NCBI GenBank assembly: GCA_947568835.1
Contig: OX387604.1
Span: 4,878,001-4,942,000 of the forward strand
Source: Protonemura montana
Lineage: Eukaryota; Arthropoda; Insecta; Plecoptera; Nemouridae
Direction: 5' to 3'
DNA length: 64,000 bases
Shown here: piece after piece, positions 37,531-50,700 of the stretch
How positions within the stretch are numbered: position 1 is the stretch's first letter
Layout: the number at the start of each line of letters is the position of its first letter
Made by a program: the position numbers and the translations under genes
The notes under the pieces: generated by a model
Seen by the model: only the letters and a program-made list of their open reading frames with translations
Told to the model about the DNA's origin: nothing
Database searches by the model: none

Positions 37531-39071
37531 CTTATCGCACTCAATTTATTCTGTGAATATCTGATCACTAGTCGCATATGAAGATCAATTGACCTGATTA
37601 ATAAATTGCGCTCGCAATGGCATTGGCTGACCATGACTATTCAAACCGCTGTAATTATTGTTAATTTACTGTGATACCTGCATTTCAGAATGTTATATTG
37701 TCTCCTGATCATAATTAAGATTGATTTGCATAATGACTCCTAAATAAATAAGGGAGAATAAGGATATGTTGCTTAAATATGTTTCTATACAATTTCGCAT
37801 GAGGATATCATTTCAAAGATCAATTACACACAAAACTTAAGAAAAAACTGCTTGCGGAGAAATTATATGATATCCTTTTATATATTTATAAATAAACATA
37901 TATATATAAACTAAATATATGTACACTAATGACGGGGTGTACGCGGGAATCGCGCACGAGTCACGAATCGTTTGAAAGAAATTAACTACTTTTCCCGGTC
38001 CGCTACTCGGATTTGTAAGCAATTCAATTAATACAAGATAAATCAACCTTTACTAGGTAGTAATATTACTAATGTAACCACAATTACCTTACCGTGCTCG
38101 CCAGGCAATCCCTTTCAGCAGGTTTGTCTCGATTCTGACATGTCAACTGTCAAGACATTCGAACATTCCGACATTTAAAAAAGCCAGTTGGATTCGCCTA
38201 TGTCGCCCAGTCAATTAGAGTGGTATTAGAGAGGTCATGCGACACGATGCTTCGGCAGGGGTCGACTGACGCCGACACAGTAGTTGACCATAATTTGAAT
38301 AGCATTATGAGCATTATGACGATGCTTTATGTGAGCTAGCTGCCGTCACTCTGTGGCTCGCATGCTCAACTCTGGGTCTGCATGGTAGGGGTACAGCCTA
38401 ACTCGATCCTAGTCGAATGTTGCTTGAAAATTCGGTTGGTTATTTGAGTGATAAAAAGCTTAGGTTATTATTTAATTGGCACGGTATAGTAATTTGGGGC
38501 CAAAATAATCATTCTTGCTTCCCTCCCCTATCTCAGATGCTGATAAGTAGTACTTTTATATTATGAGGATAGATCAGCACTCAGGAAACAAGGTATGTGC
38601 AGACAATATTTTGAAGATACGTCCCGGCCATACTGTTGTTATATACATTCTAGGTTCTTTGTTAAGTCAGTTTTACTTTTAAGGCATATTAAGAGTTTTT
38701 ATTTTACGCAGGAAAAAATTTCCATTTTGAATAAAAGGGCCATAGGAAGGTTGAAATTCCACTTGCATTGATTTCATTGGTGGTCAGTTTCGCTTGGTGT
38801 TGATGGCCACCTCGTCTTCATATTTATTGCATATTCTTTCTTATAGCATGCAGGCAAATAACGTGGTACTTATATCAAGATTGAACAACTTTATCAACAT
38901 TAAGAACTTCAACAACTTCAACCACTTTTACGCCCTCTAGATCGAATACCGTCCAGGGAATGTACCTTTATATTTGTTTCAAACGTCAGGTCCAAAAATA
39001 TCAACACAATTCCATTAAAGCGAATGAAAATGGCCGGGAAATGCGCTGTCCATATGAACAAATTTATAAGT

Positions 39072-39570
39072 CCTTAGGGTACAGTTCCAAGCTTGCTAAC
39101 AGGTGGCGCTAGCCTTGGAGACGAGTCAACATTTAATAATCTTCATACCTGGCTTTAAACCTATCTCCAGTTACCAACAAAGGTAGAGCAGCTCAAGCGG
39201 TGTTGTGGGTACGCTACGTGTTCCACAATGAGGAGGTCTCGGGATCGAATCCCGTGCGCGCAAAGGTAGGTGGGGTTTTTTGGCCACTTGCCCCAGAGAT
39301 GACTTCATATCGGTAGTACTAACATTAGCATTTTGTAAGACCTAAAAAGCTTCATCGCGGTCGAGTGGTTAGACTGCCTGATCCACCTCCCGGAGGTACA
39401 GCGTTCTACTCCCGCTGACAGAGCGATCGCGTTTTTATTGCACACACCTGACGTAAGAACTCGAAGATTGAAGCAAGATCCTTGCATAGCGACTGCTCTG
39501 GTGTGGTAATGCACCGTGGACTTGGAAAGTTATACGCATGGGACGCATGTTAGCCGTGGCCGTGACCGCC
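39072..39570 (+). repeat. Composite tRNA-like repeat, copy A
   Basis: About 500 bp strongly similar, in direct orientation, to 40770-41293. Shared landmarks: ccttaggg, agcttgctaaca, gaggaggtctcggga, cggtagtacta, cacctgacgtaa, aggtccttgcatagcgac (here agatccttgcatagcgac) and ggacgcatgt. It holds two tRNA-like modules about 39188-39262 (T-arm core gggatcgaatccc) and 39352-39425 (gcgttctactcccgc). Neither looks like a functional tRNA: acceptor stems do not pair convincingly. Confidence 0.82.
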
Positions 39571-39716
39571 AGCCGGGTCTTCAAAGAAGCGCGATCTTGT
39601 TGAGGATAGAGACACCTGGTAGCAAATCGTGAACTAAATCCTTCATACCTGCACTTGATACGCAACATTAACATTTGTACTGAGCAATTCATATATACAA
39701 AAAAAAAACACATAAT

Positions 39717-39800
39717 TCGTGTGTTTGTGAGTGGTCGTGCAGTGATGCTTTGAAGTTCGCATTCTGGGGGTCCCGAGTTCGATTCCCGTCCTGTCTGAAG
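39717..39800 (+). repeat. Isolated tRNA-like module
   Basis: gtgagtggtcgtgcagtgat resembles an A box region and tcccgagttcgattcccg is a good T-arm/B box. The spacing is about right for a tRNA body but the anticodon and acceptor stems are not convincing. Probably part of the same repeat system as copies A and B. Confidence 0.45.
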
Positions 39801-39918
39801 CATTTTATCTCGGTAGGCATACGCTACGTGAAGAAAATTCTCCTGCAAGGCTGTCGAGTTCGATGTCTGGGTATCCTCCATCACGATTCTTTCTTTTGGG
39901 CGTTTGTTTAAGACAGTA

Positions 39919-39973
39919 GCGAAATTGCCGCGCACTCGTGGCGCTTCGCGCCACTCGCGCACAGCAATTTCGC
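39919..39973. repeat. GC-rich imperfect palindrome
   Basis: The 26-nt arms 39919-39944 and 39948-39973 match at 21 of 26 positions around a 3-nt loop (cgtggcgc ttc gcgccac). Strikingly GC-rich in an AT-rich setting. The left half, together with 39870-39918, is the inverse of 41305-41370. Confidence 0.8.
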
Positions 39974-40769
39974 GGGGCGTTCCCACGACCCCAGACCCCA
40001 CCTAACCCCGTGTGCAGCTCCTAAGTCTAGCATCAAGTATATAGGAATTGAAATTAGTGTTAAGCACAAAACTGACGTTAGCGCAACCTGTTGGCTAAAA
40101 TTCGTACTACAATTTGGACTTGTACATTTTTTTTCATATTTCATTCCAGAGTACCATACCACAAAACACAATAGCCATATCAAGGGCTCCGTGGGCGAGT
40201 GGTAAGACTGAATGGGCCGTTCGCTGGGTGATCACAGCACTACATCAACCCGAAGCATGTTTTATTGTGATTATTTTACAAAAATAGTATTGCGCGCGCA
40301 GCTAAGAAAGATAAAAACTTCACTTAAGGTTAAAGCAGAGGCATGAACCCGCCTTATGAGTAAGACTCGGCTATCCGCTCCAACAGGGGCCTGGATCACA
40401 CTCCAACTACCAATAATATCACAATCTAAACCGAAGATGCGACTTTTCAGAGATTGACCGGCAAGCAGGGCTGGTTAAACCCCAGTACCTGAAAAGAGAA
40501 CGACCAGGGTCTGGTCTTTAACCAAGTATAGTTGAACGAGACATAGTGTTGTACAGCAGGTCGATAGCGAACTCTGTTGAGACAACGAGTAGTAATTAAT
40601 GAAATGTCTATATATCAGTGATCGGTCGGTAACTATCATGTACCTACTCGCTCAATAACCAAAGCGGTCGACTCGAAAACAACCACGCGTTTTAAAACCA
40701 GTTTTACCGTCCAAACTAGACCCGGTTGACGGCGAGTGGAAGTTAAATGCTTTTGTGGGACAATTTTGG

Positions 40770-41293
40770 TCCTTAGGGAACAGTTTCAAGCTTGCTAACA
40801 AATGGTGCTAGCTTTGGAGAAGAGTCAACATTTATAAGGCAACATTTAAAAATCCTCATACCTTGCCATAAACCCGTCTCCAGCTAGCTCCACCTCAACA
40901 GCAGCTCGTGTGGTCGTTTGGGTACACTGAGCAATCCACATGGAGGAGGTCTCGGGAGCGAATCCCGTGCACTCCGCGGTAGGCGAGAGTTATTGGACAT
41001 TTGCCTCAGAGATAACTTTATACCGGTAGTACTAAGATTAGCATTTTAAACGTCCCGCAAAATATTCCATTGCTATGAAGGTCTGCGCTGTCGAGTGGTA
41101 ATGACTGCGTGACAAGCGTCCTGAAGGTGCCGCGTTCAAATCCCGCTCATCGAGGTGGACGTGTAATTTTATTGCAAACACCTGACGTAAAAAGCAAGGT
41201 CCTTGCATAGCGACAGCAAATCCTTTGGTAATGGACCGTCAACTTAGAAAGTCTTACGAATAGGACGCATGTAGGCCGTGGCCGTAACCACCA
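40770..41293 (+). repeat. Composite tRNA-like repeat, copy B
   Basis: Second copy of the 39072-39570 element, with modules about 40900-40978 (gggagcgaatccc) and 41078-41155 (tgtcgagtggtaatgactg then cgcgttcaaatcccgc). It continues into gaagcgccacgagtg and tttgctactgtcttaa (to about 41400), which occur inverted at about 39870-39945. Confidence 0.82.
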
Positions 41294-41528
41294 TGGCCAG
41301 GGCGTGAAGCGCCACGAGTGGACGCCAATTTTGCTACTGTCTTAACCGTACGCCCCAAAAACTCGACTGGAGGAATACCAGTCGAACCCTTTTTCCTAAA
41401 CCATGCGACACCCTGGTAAAGAACTAAGACTAAGAATCAACGAACAAGCAGTCAAGTTAAGATGCATGCTGATCATCAGCACACACTTTTGGATATCAAA
41501 TAGTAGGGGAGACTGGGGCTAGTTGTCA

Positions 41529-41568
41529 CTAGTTAACGATCCGTTATCTTTAACGGGTCGTTAACTAG
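41529..41568. repeat. Near-perfect 18-nt palindrome
   Basis: The arms ctagttaacgatccgtta (41529-41546) and taacgggtcgttaactag (41551-41568) pair at 17 of 18 positions with a 4-nt loop. It may be the end or core of an inverted-repeat element; no partner was found. Confidence 0.75.
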
Positions 41569-44035
41569 AAGCCTAAACGTCGTGGAAGGCGTACCAAAAC
41601 ACTGAAAAGTGCTAAAGTTCGGACAGCTACTGCGCATGACAAAATTTTGAAAATTTTTTTGAAAGTCTGTTCTAAGTCAACTTTATGCGTAAGCATACTT
41701 TTATTTCACATCAAAGTTGGTCAAGTTAAATGATGTGTTGATTTTGTTTTAACTAACCCATATACGCGAATCACATTTAAAAACACGAGATTTTTTACAC
41801 ACGGCGACTTTTAATTTTTATCTCAAAATTCCCTCGCTGTCCCACTCCGAAACTTTCAGAAAATGAAGTTTATACTTATAGCTATCAAATATAATTTTTT
41901 CAAGAAAATAAAAATACGGCTTTGAAAGATAATAGGGGTAGAAAAAAAAGGGGGGTATTTTTTATTTTTTTAATAAACGAAATTTATGTTTTATGAAGCA
42001 AAATTTAAATACCTTTCAAGTTATTTTTTTTTCATTAATCTATCTTAACTACAGCCGACGCAATTTGAGAAAGAAAAGCGGCGTGTGCACCCCAAAATGC
42101 AGTGCCGTCCCGCCGTTTTGCGGCCGTACCGGGCGAACTATTTGACTCAGAGGCAAACAAAAAATAGGTCAACAACAGAAATGATGTGGTCACCATCGTA
42201 CCAAGTTTGATCAATTTCTGAGAGGTGACAGTTTTTTGGTCGGTTGATTTGACATGGTATGACCCAGAAGCGAACTATCATATTTAACGTAATCTATTTT
42301 TTGGGAATAATAGTTCTTTTGCCCGTTTCGTAAGGCCTGGGTTGTCTCGTTTCTCTTCTTTTTATACTCGTTCCAGTCTCTTATTTTTCTTGTAAGTTTC
42401 AATATTTTATATTTCTGGTCTCTTTACTTTAGTTCTCCCTTAACGGTCAATCGTGATAATAAAAAAAAACAATTGTTATTATTATGTTCCCTCGGTTGAT
42501 GTGCCACCCCACAGTACAAATATCGTTTGGTGTTTCAAACGTCTGAAAAAGTACTTATGCGTTCACTCGCATATCAATAAAATCAACTTAAAGCAAAGTA
42601 TATTGCAATGTTCTTACACCTAAGATATGTGTATGAATACGTACAAGTTTTTAACCGATGACAATGTTACACACTTTATGCAAGTACACATTCACAGATT
42701 GAAGAAACCTATTTAAGAGAGAACACACAGAAAACAGACACACAATCATTACTACTGATAGATCTCCATGATTGGCTCCCATATGCTGAACTTTTCATAT
42801 AAATTTTGATATTTGTGGCAACCAATTTGACCGAAATGGTTATTATAGGTAATAAGTAAAATTCGGGAGATATATTGAAGAGGATGTTTTTAGTATATAT
42901 GTTTTTATATTTTTCTGTGGAGAGGTTTTATTAAAATCTGAATCTGGGTTTGTGCTCTGGGTGATAGGTAGTAGTCTCAACAGATGCAAAAGTGGCTTGC
43001 TCCCATACAAATAACCCAGGAGATAAACTTTTCCATATGCAGAGAAATCAGAATCAGTCAAACACGCTCCACTGGACGAGCTAAAACTAAAGAATGAACA
43101 TGAGGATGAAAAATTAAAGAAACAAAATTTTCATCGGTCCTTTATTGAACAGATAGGTTGTTAATTGAAATTGGTACAGTAAATTAAATACTTCACCAAA
43201 TAAATATTATGCTCTTGATAACTACAATCTTTGGTACAACTCTTCATGAAGTAAAGAGATCAAAGCAAATTTGAGATGCAACAATCTTTTGTTTTACACA
43301 ATTCACATATGGTTATTAGTTCACTAGAATCTTTGGTTCAAATTCTTAGTGAACTAAAATTTCTGCAACATAAGATAAAGATCTGTTTTAAAATTCAATG
43401 TTAACACTTTTTAATTTTTTTCACTTCTGAAGATCTTAATTCCTACTAATTTCTCTTATGAAGTACAGGTATATTTTCCCTTGATTATCCTGCTTAGTTC
43501 AATTTAAATAGATTTTCAATCCAACCTTTCCAACTTCAAAGATTATGTTACCTAGTCGGATTGGTCGTTGTTATATAACCATGCTTACAAAATGGAGCAC
43601 AGAAATAATTTCGAATGTACCATGAATTAAATATTTGCTCTTTCTATATCATACACTTTTTGGTTGGGTACCAAATGACATTAGAATGAGTTTAAAATAG
43701 CTATTGGCTCACTGGAACAAATATATAAAAAGACTGACTTTATAAATCAACAAAATGAAGATTATAGCTTTAGTTTTCCATAGAATGATGCCAACTAAAT
43801 TTTATTTTAAGACTTGTACCTACATCTATTAAATACAATATTTATAAAAGAAATATCACATTTGCAATAACTAGTTTAATATTCAATGAGATTTTATTTA
43901 TATTTAAAAATAGTAAGTTTAAGCTGTGAGTTTCACTTCATTTAAATCTTTTGGCAGCTATCGATTAGGTAAATGCATTAGTTTTCTTTTCTTGTCTGGC
44001 AATACCATAATTCCCCGGAAACCAAAAGCTGTGGT

Positions 44036-44415
44036 ATGTTATAAGCACCGGTTCTCGCAAGATTACCGATGTCAAGCAACACAGCGCTGGGATGAGTGAA
44101 CATCATACTTTTATGACCAGTTCTGTTTATAAGAGATGTTGGAGGGATTGAAGCTAGTAGAGCAGCTTCACTCACCTTGTTTGTTTGCCTTTCGGCGGCA
44201 TGGATTGATTGAAGAATCCTGTAATGTTCTTTGGCAGGGACTTTAAGCCGGTGGTCCTCTTGGGACACATTAAAAGGACTATGCTCAGGGTTTTCCTTTC
44301 TCCCTTCTAGGCTCGGTTAGGTTAATTATCTCCCACTGACTCATTGACGGCATTAGACAAACACCACAGGTCCTGTTCAAGCCAGAGCATTATTTAACAC
44401 CACAAATCAATCAAT
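44036..44415 (+). mobile_element. 5S-derived SINE, copy 7
   Basis: Plus orientation. 5S-like head (caccggttctcgcaagatta, gatgtcaagcaacacagcgc), body (ttggagggattgaagctagt, agccggtggtcctcttggga, ttctaggctcggttaggtta) and tail (aacaccacaaatcaatcaat). Part of the inner head is missing. Confidence 0.93.
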
Positions 44416-44556
44416 TCATTAACCAGTGAAAAATTGGTTTACAATGTAGATCACAAGCATGGTAATAGTCTTTGGTTGTCTGGTAAATTTTTACTTCAGA
44501 AAATGTCAACAGCAGCGTGATCAACACAAAGTAAACTTAGTTGAGTGATTATTCAT

Positions 44557-44562
44557 TTTATT
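44557..44562 (-). terminator. Candidate polyadenylation signal of the ECE-like gene
   Basis: AATAAA on the minus strand about 225 nt after the stop codon at 44788. Confidence 0.45.
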
Positions 44563-44787
44563 TCTGAATAACACATGCATAGCAAATACCGATCACTTGT
44601 TAGGTAATAGTAAATCCTACCTAAAATTCTAAGATCATAAATCCTTCATGCGAAAATATACTCTGAACATTCCAGATAATGATTTGGATATCATGACAGA
44701 TACTGCAATCATTCATTCGACAATGGCAGAATTAGCCAAATCGACCTGGAATTGTATCCATGAGGTACCGTTGTCATGGGTGGGCAC

Positions 44788-47700
44788 TCACCAAACTTCG
44801 CACTTGTTTCGCGGATTCATCTTGGAGCCGAGAGAGCAGTTAAACTGCTGTGCAAACTCCGGGAGGTTTGCAAGGGGACCCAGGACGCGGAACCGCGGCG
44901 GGGAGTGAGGATCCTTGTCAATCTGCAGACTCAGGGCCTGGTCAGTGCTAGTTGAACACCAAACCTGTGACAAAGAAAATGTTCCTCTAGTTGAGAAATG
45001 TACAGCAAAGAATGGCCAGGTTAGCAGGCTGGATATACAGAAAGATTATTGTTTGCACTTCTGCCATGATATCAAATTAGGGCATGTCAATACATACATA
45101 TCAACCAATACATCAATCAGGCCATGCCTGAGATTTTCCTGCATCACGGGGGAAGAAGTGGTCAATGGACTGAGGACAAACTTTGTAAATGTTTGCTAAA
45201 CTGTAAAAGTATCTACCCTATTACTTACCAACAAGCTTTTAGCCATTATTATTATGATATAATATTGAAGAAGATACAATCCAGCAGTTAAAACTTAACA
45301 TGTTGAAAAATCAAGCATTTTCTTAGTGTGGTATCATAGTAATATATTAAAGTGTTATTATTTACTATCATTATTGCTATTTGGTTTGTAGGTCCACAAT
45401 AATAATTGGTTGAATAAAAATAGCTTCACACCAATCATGCAGAAAAATCATGCAGCAAAATTGTTGTAAAAAAGTATTGTCAGTTATTTTTGATCAGGGG
45501 TCCACAATAAAACTCAAACCAAGACAATTGAAAGGGTCTGAAGTAGAAAAAGGTTTGATAAATTAAGCAAAATGAAACAATCACATAAAATATATGAATG
45601 CCAAGGAAATTGAATGAGATTTATGATCGCCAGAATACTGTTTAATTATAGAGGATTTGGAAAGGAATAGACTGATACTTATAATTTCTTCTCCAGTGTG
45701 GATTGGCACTGGTGTTCTTTGATTGACCTTTCTGATAGGCCGTAATTAGTTTTGGTTAAAAAGTATCAACTTTAAAAACATGCTTACCTGTGCAAAGCTG
45801 AGAAAGAATAGCTGTTTATGCGTCAAATTGAGCCCAGGCAACGGCAGATCTTCTCGATTCTCGCTGGCCCAATCAAGGTATGCGTGATATGCGGCTTTGA
45901 GCCCACCATTATCTGCAATGTTTTCTCCTAGTGTTTGCTTCCCGTTGAGCTGCTTAGTGTTGGGGCGGAATTTCGAGTACTGCTCCACCACGCAATCAGT
46001 GCGGTTCTTGAACTTGGCGATGGTAGCATTGTTCCACCACTGATTCAGATTGCCGTACTGGTCATATTCACGGCCTGTAATAGATATATAAAATTTTAAT
46101 CTTTTATCCATAACATAAGCGTAGCTTAACTTCTATTGCAAGTCTATCGAACTCTTCTTTCATATCTTGCATGCACATTGAGACACAACCTTTTGATATT
46201 CTTCTAAAAAAAACTGTAACTTGTGAAGCATTTCAACCAATACAACCAATACATACGGGGATGTAGGAAGGCCAAAATGCACAACTTCCCCCCACTAAGT
46301 GAACCAAAATATGACTGTAAAAGTCATTTGACGATAAATGGTGCATTCATTTGATTAGTGGGTTGATGATTCATGGGATTTAAGACTTAAGTTATTCTGG
46401 CCGCAACCCTGGCGTTCATTATTTGTAAGTAATCACATTGCATGACGGCATTGGGTGAGTTTATTGTTATTAAATGCTGTCCCTGCCAAACTCGTGGTTT
46501 ACCTTGATCATCGAAAGCGTGCGTCAGCTCGTGGCCCATAACCACGCCCATAGCACCAAAGTTAAGCGAGCGTGGATGCTTTATGTCGTAGAATGGAGCT
46601 TGAAGAATCCCAGCTGGGAAAACTATTTGATTCTTTGTCGGGGTGTAGTACGCGTTCACGGTTGGAGGAGTCATGCCCCACCTGCAAAGAGACCATGTGC
46701 TCCTGTAGATAAAATATATTACCATAATGCCATTCCTTACCACACCCTACTGACTGTTAGCAACACCTTAGCCATGTATAAACTTAAACAATATCATACT
46801 TGGAGTCAAACTGGCCAAACATGATGAAGTAACACTAAGTATTAAAAAGTCACAGATTCCAAAATAATATGCATGCATAATAGAGTTGATTGAAGACCTT
46901 TATACATTTTTTTACTGTGTGTAACTACATGGTATTCAATTTTTTTTTTTCTATTTATTGTATCCGCAATAGTATGATTCCTGCTTAACTGTCCAGGTGT
47001 AGGTTTGAAATGAAATTGTGTTTACATGGTGCTTTAGTATCCTAAAATGCCACAGATACCAACGGAAACTGTGTCATAATGTATTTTTCTTTACTAATCT
47101 GTGAACTTACCTTGTTTTGTTGACAGGTTGATCAAGTTTCTCCAGGTTGGTTTTCAGGTTGAATTGATTGACACGGATATTGTTTTCGAAGTACTCATAA
47201 TCGCGAATATCCAAATCCTTGTACTTCTCATCGAGTTGCTGAGGATTGAGAATGTAGTTTGGAAATCCAATCATATCTGTTATTGCATCTGCCTTATTTT
47301 CTGCCGCTTCTCTAGTTTCTTTATCCATCCACTTCAGATTCTTGAGGTTTTTCTTGAAAGCTGCACGAACTTCATTTATCATTTCTTCTGCCTGGAAGCA
47401 AAGAAAATACTACTTTATAAAAAGTTTCGGAATTTAAAAGACAACTGTACAAAGGAAAAATTCACAAAACAGGATATGTTTTTATGTAATCTATTTTCCT
47501 GTGGGAATCTAAATAAGTGTTTCGAAGCTGATTATTTTAGAAGAAAAACCACATACCATGGGTTTGGAGTTCCCATGGAAGACTTCACGCACAAACATGG
47601 CTCCGATCGCAAAGCCCATGACATTGTTGGTATCTGTGACGCAATATCTCCAGGGTTCCTCCCCACCCTCGGAGCCAACCAATGCCTTGCGTAGCCCTTT

Positions 47701-50700
47701 GTATGCATCACGAAACGCTTTGGCGAGGCACGAAGTCAGGCTACGCACAGTCTGCCATACCAGGTAGTTGTTCACCACACTGAAAACCAATAAAAGGTTG
47801 TCAGCTACAACTTCATTTCCTTTTATTTTAAGCTAGAAATAGACTTCCGCTGTACTTTATAATTATTCAAATCAATTTTGTTTTAAGAATGTTGAGTATG
47901 AATGCCGTGAGGCAAGATAAAAAACAAATAAGGGGACGAAGGAAAGAAGAAGTTTTGTGGGTGCTTCCACTCCTACTCAGTAAGTAGCAATGTTTCCTTT
48001 TTTCTCAGTCCCAAAAATCTCAACCAGCCCTTGGGGTTTTAATCCAATCCCGACGTTTACCATTCTAAATGATGAAAAACCGGTTTTCTCACATCTTGCC
48101 ACTAGGTGTGCTGGTGTAGTTCTGAAGAATACTTGATAGGTTACCGAGGAACTCAGGAGCATATACAACCACCATATCTTTGTTGGTTACTTTTCGTTTC
48201 ATTTGCTTCATTGCGTCAAAGAAATAATCACGCCAGGATATCTAAAAGAAACCATTGCCAAGCGTTAAGTTCACAGACGTTTTTCATCTATGTTCTAACA
48301 AGAAAAGAAGATGAGTGTACTTACGAATGGGGCCAGCTGTTGCACTTCGCTCAGAGCCATCAGATGATACAGTTTCTCTTCATCTCTCCGATCCTCTGTA
48401 GCTGCAGTAATCTCAGCTAGCTTAGTCTCAAACTCTATCACATCTTGCATCTGGAGCCGAGTCGTATTCTCTTCTCCACCAAGAAGTACTCCAATCTGTG
48501 TTAAAAGGCAATGATACAAGTCAAACAAAGTAAAATCACTTAACTTAGTAACAAAAATGACATTAATTGAACTTGACAATAATTTGGTAATTAATTTAAA
48601 AAACACTTATAAATAATACTTAATATAAAAAAATACTCCAGTGATTTCTTTTCTATTACACTATACCTAACTTAAAAAATTGTCCACTTGAAAAAAGTGC
48701 TTAGTTGGTTGAATTGGTGACAGTATAGGGAAGTCAGATAGTCTAACTTCCATTGAGGGTCTGCATACACAACAAACAAGTTTCCCTACCAGTGGGGTCT
48801 TGTCTAAACATTGTAAAAATACACAGTGAACACTCGAGTGTCACTATTTTCTACAAATACAAAGTGTAGCAAATACACAATGCCGTCTAATTTTGGAACA
48901 TTGCTAAGCCTCATTCCACAGAGCAAGGCAGCTACCATTGCAGCTACTGATAAAAAAAACTAGCTTATCCAAACAAGTTTTCACGAGCACACTTGCCATC
49001 GTTCTATGTAATATGTCTTAATAATGTGCCCTATGTACTCTGGGATGTACTCTATGTATCCAGATTTCAAGTGGGTTTCTTTCAAGTGGGTCGTTTTATG
49101 TGCCGTTTAAGCCGCTCCATGTGTATGTTTTTTAATCTTTTTATATCCCACCTGCGTCATATAATCCAGATATGCTGAGAGTAACTTTTCGTTAGCAGTC
49201 TTGTTAAGATAGTATTCCCTTGTCGGTAAGGTGAGTCCTCCCTGGTCGATCTAAAATTACAATGCAAAGTCATATTTTGAAATCGTGCATACTGCGCAAG
49301 GATCAGCGGTACATAAAAGGACAGTATAATACTGCTCAATAGGACAGATTGATACCAACAACCCAGAAAAAGAACTTTACCTGAATCACATGCCTACTGG
49401 AGTTCCTATCATCTTCGCCGACAGCCCAGGTGAACAGCCCACCCATATTATATCGGTTCTGCATCACGTGCAAAGCTTTCTGCAGGGTCCACCCTGACGC
49501 GTTAAATGCTGGTCCACTCACGTTCCACCCTCCAATCTAGACACAATAAGCAATATCAAGTATATGTCTAATCTACTAGGCATTATCGTTATACAATGAA
49601 ACAGTTAATTATTAAGTTCAGTTTTTGTTCAGATAATTACCTTAGAAATAAGCTCTAGCATGGGTTTAGCACCTCTTGCCTCGATGGTTTCATTCAAGTC
49701 CATACAAGAGGAATAATAGAGTTTAGCTTTCTCCTCTGCTTTACTTTTATACTCGATGTATGGTTTGTCTGTAAATCAGGATGTAATTATGCGATTAGGG
49801 GTATGCGATTAGGTGCAGCACTAAGATGATGGAGAGAAATACGGCTGGAGGAATGTTCTTTGGTCCAGTTGTAGGATCCCCGACTTTGTTTTTCCGTTCC
49901 CTAATGATTATACTATATACTTTGCTTAATTAAGTGGCTTTCAAATTACACTATTAGCTTGCAATGCATGCATTAACTGCAGATAGGCTGACGACACTGT
50001 AGATTTGAATTTATCAACTGCAGCATTGTTCTGTACGACAACCCAGTGGACTTTCCGATAAAAATATTTGTTTCACAAAAAAATAAAAAATATGGGTCTC
50101 ATAGTCATATGTTAATGAGACATATTTACATTGTGTGTTTCAGTTGTTAATCGTTAAGGGAAGAACATCACATTTTAGTAGCACTGATACTAATCTCCAT
50201 CAAAATCTGCAAGCCATCAAAGATTTAACCTCAACATTATTATCTTAATTTTAGGCATCATAGACTTTGTCAACTGCTAGCTAGAGAGTTTTGCATACAA
50301 ATTATTTGCAAGAGGGTATTCTAACGTCATTTAACTCATCTAATCATACTGAGTTTCTTTTTAATTTGTATTAATTCCTTTGATTTCAAACATTTTTCTT
50401 CAAAATTTTGCTAAAATTAAATAGAATTGCCACATTTACGTGAGTATTTACTAACTGTTACCACCAGACAGCATTTTTCCCCTTTAAATGAAGGTAAATT
50501 TCAGTTATCAGTGTTATCTAGAACCCATCCATGTAGGTATTGTGTTTCAAAAGAGTTTCTCTCTAATTGGTATGTGATATAAATTGAATGGTGTAGTACT
50601 TAAACTTTTGATTTTGCATTTGAATCAGTATGGCAAAATGTTACCAAACGCAATTGTCATCAGATTTCATTGAATGGTTCGTTTAAATTTTGAAAAAAGC

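Larger units (their letters stand above)
37531..44556. other. Intergenic region between the two M13 genes
   Basis: No gene recognised. The 188-codon frame at 39435-40001 (-) lies across repeats with tRNA-like motifs and is not a credible protein. The region holds the composite tRNA-like repeats (39.07-41.4 kb), two palindromes and one SINE. From about 42.4 to 43.9 kb it is plain AT-rich sequence in which I see nothing. Confidence 0.55.

Noticed and set aside
39188-39262. Candidate functional tRNA gene
   Set aside because: The T-arm is good but the acceptor and anticodon stems do not form, and the sequence lies inside a duplicated repeat; treated as a tRNA-like module.
39435-40001. 188-codon open frame on the minus strand
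   Set aside because: It runs across the composite tRNA-like repeat and the GC-rich palindrome, has no family resemblance, and its composition follows the repeat.
44648-44908. 86-codon plus-strand frame
   Set aside because: Antisense to the terminal exon of the ECE-like gene.
47101-47694. 197-codon plus-strand frame
   Set aside because: Shadow of two minus-strand M13 exons and their intron.
48093-48110. Possible GC-AG intron donor (gcaaga) in the ECE-like gene
   Set aside because: It would give phase 1 and a stop in the next exon; the GT donor ten nucleotides further on restores the frame.
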